In this document: positions 60,939 through 64,000 of the stretch, in pieces
Layout of the letters: each line of letters begins with the position of its first letter
Position numbering within the stretch: the first letter of the stretch is position 1
Source: Melitaea cinxia
Taxonomy: Eukaryota; Arthropoda; Insecta; Lepidoptera; Nymphalidae
DNA length: 64,000 bases
Assembly (NCBI RefSeq): GCF_905220565.1
Contig: NC_059396.1
Span: forward strand, 17,915,206-17,979,205
Direction of reading: 5' to 3'
Program-made: the position numbers and the translations under genes
Notes under the pieces: generated by a model
Database searches by the model: none
Seen by the model: the letters and a program-made list of their open reading frames with translations, nothing else
What the model was told of the DNA's origin: nothing

Positions 60939-61283
60939 GACGCCGCGTTAGCGCAACGATCACAGCCATGGATTGTGCCTGTTTAGCTGGTGGTTGCGGG
61001 TTCCATCCCCGCACGTGACAAACATTTGTATTGGCCATACAGGTGTTTGCCGTGGTCTGGGTATTTGTGCAGTGCTTGTGGGGCTCCCCACCCTGCCTCG
61101 GAGAGCACGTTCAGCAGTCGGTCCCGGTTGTTATCAAGTACACCCGATAGCGATCGTTACTCATAGTAAGGAATATATCCGCCAACCCGCATTGGAGCAG
61201 CGTGGTGGATTAAGCTCTGATTCTTCTCCTACATGGTGAAAGAGGCCTATGCCCAGTAATGGGATATTACAGGCTCAAGCGAT
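60939..61283 (+). repeat. tRNA-headed SINE (family A)
   Basis: Same order of blocks as the copy at 33107, from GACGCCGCGTTAGCGCAACG to the tail GGGATATTACAGGCTCAAGCG. Confidence 0.75.
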
Positions 61284-62214
61284 TACTTATAGTATAACGC
61301 AATCCCGAAATTATTTGTCTTTTTAAAGAATGTTTGTAATACTTTAAGATTTTATTTATATTACTCAGAACTTCAATGTTTTACGCTATACTCGTAAAAA
61401 TTAATCTAGTGTCGGTAACAGTAACAGACTTACGTGGAAGAAGTGTTGAAGCTGAATCAGCCACAATGCTCCATGGCGACCTTATTAATAATTTCGTGCC
61501 ATGAGGAACGATCAAAATCGAGTTCAGATTCTACCTGATTAGCAAACCCACATGGACATGCAATCAAAAACCTGATGCTCATGAATAAGTGGAACTCAAG
61601 CCCGTGATCGCCGGCATTAATGGAATTTTACGTTACCTACATTAGGTAGGTACTGCCAAATACTAGACAGTATTATGTATTCAGTTATGAATTTAATGAA
61701 ACAATACATACATTTTTGTTAACCCGTATGAATCATACGTCCAAACAAACAAACACCGTAGCTTTAATGTATTAATACAGGCATTACAAGTAGGATACAA
61801 ACTGGATTAGATTGTAATAATAGATATAAAATGAACATTTTATGAATGAGTCGTCTCCCTATAATTTAATATAAATAAGATCATATTTCTTCGAGCCACT
61901 TATGAAAGAATGTGCAACGAGGGTCACAAAATGTATAATAGATATTTTGTAGAGTTGTTATAACTGAAATTATATTAAAAAAATTTTGAATTGAATAAGA
62001 ACAATAACCGATTTTATTTTACAAATAGAAGTTTATTTATTTACCTAAACGAATTTTGCAAAAATTAAACAATTAATATTATACTTACAAAATAAATGAA
62101 AACATTATTTTACTGCTTACAAAAAATATATATTGTAAGCATTTGTATCTAGCGATATTTTTAAAACCAATTTCTTGTTTACATTTAGAGCGTTGAAAAG
62201 TTTGATTAATACAC
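61284..62214. other. Unassigned DNA, partly GC-richer
   Basis: 61430-61625 has balanced base composition and an ACTTAC (a donor on the minus strand), but I cannot support a coding frame. It may be an unnamed repeat. Confidence 0.35.
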
Positions 62215-62494
62215 TACACATCTACACAATACACACACAGTCGTCTGTTCCTAAAGTAAGCAACTTAATGCTTGTGTTATAGGTAACAGCCGACTGGCTA
62301 CATTTTTCTTTTTCGATAAACATACTTATAAATAATACATTTATAAATATATAAATAAATATTAAATTTCATTGTAATATGAAACTTTGAATAGTTACGG
62401 GTTTCTGTAAAGAGCTCACTATAGACGGCGCCACGGTTCGCTTAAACCGTAATTTAAAATTATCATATCGAAAATTTCGCTCGAGCGGGTGTAT

Positions 62495-62567
62495 CGTTCC
62501 ATAGCTTAATTGGCTAGAGCGCCGACACGGTACGTCGGAGACGCGGGTTCGAACCCCGCTGGAGCGG
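62495..62567 (+). tRNA. tRNA-like Pol III gene, copy 1 (apparent anticodon GGT)
   Basis: A full cloverleaf can be drawn: 7-bp acceptor stem (CGTTCCA with TGGAGCG, one G-U), 4-bp D stem, 5-bp anticodon stem (CCGAC/GTCGG), 4-base variable loop, and T stem GCGGG/CCCGC with loop TTCGAAC. A box TAGCTTAATTGG and B box GGTTCGAACCC match consensus, and TTTTT at 62572-62576 would end Pol III transcription. The anticodon loop ACGGTAC has C where U33 is expected, and GGT (Thr) is rare among eukaryotic tRNAs. It is therefore more likely a tRNA-derived repeat than a decoding tRNA. Confidence 0.5.
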
Positions 62568-62803
62568 TCAATTTTTGGTATGATATTCAAAAATGTTTAG
62601 AATTTCTAATGTGGGTAACACAAAAATAAAATCTTAGATATTAAAAATAGCACGGTGTCGTCTCCTGTCAAAGATTTTCATTGTAATATGAAACTTTGAA
62701 TAGTTACGGGTTTCTGTAAAGAGCTCACTATAGACGGCGCCACGGTTCGCTTAAACCGTAATTTAAAATTATCATATCGAAAATTTCGCTCGAGCGGGTG
62801 TAT

Positions 62804-62876
62804 CGTTCCATAGCTTAATTGGCTAGAGCGCCGACACGGTACGTCGGAGACGCGGGTTCGAACCCCGCTGGAGCGG
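62804..62876 (+). tRNA. tRNA-like Pol III gene, copy 2
   Basis: Identical to the copy 309 bases upstream across the cloverleaf, A and B boxes and T5 terminator. It belongs to the second unit of the dimer. Confidence 0.5.
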
Positions 62877-63266
62877 TCAATTTTTGGTATGATATTCAAA
62901 AATGCTTAGAATTTCTAATGTGGGTAACACAAAAATAAAATCTTAGATATAAATAAATATTTATATTACACCTAGACTCGGAGTGGGAATCGAACCCACA
63001 ACCCTCGGAGCAGCAAGCAGGGTAACTACAAACTGCGCCAACGGACGAGTCAAGTAATTTCTAAGACAGATTTTCTATTACATTATGTTATTAGATTTAA
63101 CAAGGCAAAATAAGGAATGTACGCTTTATAATAACACCTCACTTATTTTAACAGCTCCATGGCATATCCTTTCTCAATCCCCTTCTTAAAACCGGGGGAT
63201 GAACAAAGATCAACGCTCCTTTCATAATCGTTCACCGCAGACCCGTTAAACTCAGGAGCCTATAAA

Positions 63267-63331
63267 AATTGCACACAACCATAAATAACCCCCGAATATG
63301 CAATTACACCCGGTTGTGTGAAGTTCGGGGG
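63267..63331. other. Crossing inverted repeats (pseudoknot-like arrangement)
   Basis: CACACAACC (63272-63280) pairs with GGTTGTGTG (63312-63320), and CCCCCGAA (63289-63296) pairs with TTCGGGGG (63324-63331). The order is a-b-a'-b'. A third pair, AATTGCA/TGCAATT, lies at 63267-63273 and 63299-63305. Local GC is above the surroundings. Confidence 0.55.
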
Positions 63332-63775
63332 CCGGCGCATGGCACTCGTCTGCATATAATTGCGTTTTTATAAATTCTATTGAATTATTGCTCGTGCAAT
63401 AGTAAGCGGTTGAAGAATATTACTAACGTATATTTACGTGTATATAAATTTGATGATAATAATTTATTCCATATAAGTTTATTATTGTACGCAAAAAAAG
63501 TATTTTTTTTCTTTATATAATGTACAGTACACAAAAAAAAAACAGTATGGTTTCAACCTGTACCGTCGTAGTCAACTAATACATATTCATTTACGACTTA
63601 ACTTCGATTAACAAAAGTACAAAAACCATTGTAATGTTTATACAATTTAACCCTCGATCACTCTTTAGCTTCAAAAATTATCTTAAGGCTCACTACTTGT
63701 CGCTAAATTCGCCATGATTGCCTTTTCACCTTTGAATGATATCAATATGTATCAATTGTTTATATTTATTGGGTG

Positions 63776-63836
63776 CATGCATGTATGTATGTATGTGTAT
63801 GTGTGTATGTATATGTATCTAAATATGTATGTGTAG
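63776..63836. repeat. (TATG)n/(TG)n microsatellite
   Basis: Imperfect ATGT units after GGGTGCATGCATG. Confidence 0.9.
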
Positions 63837-63971
63837 CAAACGCACCTCAACGCAGGAAACGATAGGTGGCTTCTTACTACATTTGGGTCAGACCAGGAAT
63901 AATCTGACGATGGAATCGATGTTCAGAACGTTGATAGGCACGCAGCAACAAAATAGAATGCACACACTTAC

Positions 63972-64000
63972 CTTAGAGAATCGATGATGACTTCCACTAT
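63972..64000 (-). CDS. Probable 3' end of a host coding exon, running off the right edge
   Basis: On the minus strand the last 29 bases read open in one frame (IVEVIIDSL plus two bases) and end CTAAG directly before GTAAGTGTGTG, a near-consensus splice donor. The stretch is too short to identify. The upstream part of the gene would lie beyond 64000, and the repeat-rich DNA to the left would be its intron. Confidence 0.4.

Larger units (their letters stand above)
62364..62946 (+). mobile_element. Dimeric tRNA-like repeat inserted in a SINE, about 15-bp target duplication
   Basis: Two 274-bp units (62368-62641 and 62677-62950) differ at one base that I can see (T at 62596, C at 62905) and are joined by a 35-bp linker. 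ATATAAATAAATATT occurs at 62349-62363 and again at 62947-62961. Such a length is typical of target-primed reverse transcription, though the site is low-complexity. The host SINE continues on both sides. The tRNA-like part sits in the middle of each unit, with about 127 bases upstream, unlike ordinary SINEs. I see no coding capacity. Confidence 0.65.
62215..63055 (-). repeat. tRNA-headed SINE (family B), interrupted by the dimeric element
   Basis: Halves at 62215-62363 and 62947-63055 match the uninterrupted copy at 31470-31706, including CAGTCGTCTGTTCCTAAAG and the head GTGGGAATCGAACCCACAA, which is a B box on the minus strand. Confidence 0.7.

Noticed and set aside
61430..61625. Possible minus-strand exon ending at an ACTTAC (GTAAGT) donor
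   Set aside because: No frame stays open across the stretch with convincing codon use, and the composition is repeat-like.
62369..62590. 73-codon minus frame, repeated at 62678-62899
   Set aside because: It is the reverse strand of the tRNA-like unit. Similar translations arise wherever this repeat occurs, so it is not a gene.
62364..62946. Dimer read as a small LTR element (two LTRs with a tiny interior)
   Set aside because: There is no primer site or purine tract in the 35-bp linker, and a duplication of about 15 bp does not fit integrase-made 4-6-bp duplications.
62368..62950. Dimer read as a retrozyme (tandem unit with hammerhead ribozyme)
   Set aside because: I looked for CTGATGA and GAAAC core motifs in suitable order on both strands and did not find them.

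Overview
The window looks like nuclear DNA of a moth or butterfly (Lepidoptera). It is AT-rich and gene-poor, and packed with interspersed repeats of lepidopteran type: tRNA-headed SINEs, 3' fragments of non-LTR retrotransposons, Helitron-like ends, MITEs, and an errantivirus whose env is of the baculovirus F-protein type. Nothing looks prokaryotic: there are no operons, ribosome binding sites or CRISPR arrays. Most open frames longer than 60 codons are chance frames or lie inside repeats.

Layout. 1-5802: AT-rich DNA with a few old repeats. 5807-14584: one complete Ty3/gypsy errantivirus provirus with 334-bp LTRs that read as identical, a 4-bp target duplication (GACT), a tRNA-Ser-type primer site and a purine tract. 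Its gag has an in-frame stop, its pol is split by a 1157-bp DNA transposon (8-bp duplication GGCCTAAG) and carries a later in-frame stop, and its env changes frame near the 3' end. 14589-34190: repeat-rich DNA with SINEs, Helitron-like copies, a 37-bp tandem repeat, hairpins and nested insertions. 34195-36402: the one host gene I can model, a three-exon minus-strand gene for an arginine/serine-rich protein of about 232 residues, with matching splice phases, an in-frame stop before the start and a poly(A) signal. 36403-62214: more repeats, including a long-terminal-inverted-repeat element, a second MITE and LINE 3' ends that still encode reverse transcriptase C-termini. 62215-63055: a SINE interrupted by a near-identical dimer of a unit carrying a tRNA-like Pol III gene. 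The last 29 bases look like the 3' end of a minus-strand coding exon with a GTAAGT donor, so a host gene probably continues past the right edge.

The provirus genes belong together (capsid, enzymes, envelope). Each is damaged although the LTRs still match, which suggests a defective copy that was mobilised recently, or LTR gene conversion. The repeats fall into about six families with several copies each, and at least four nestings show target duplications or a clear junction, giving a relative order of insertion. Coordinates of repeat edges are approximate unless a target duplication is stated. All family names come from motif recognition, not from a database search.
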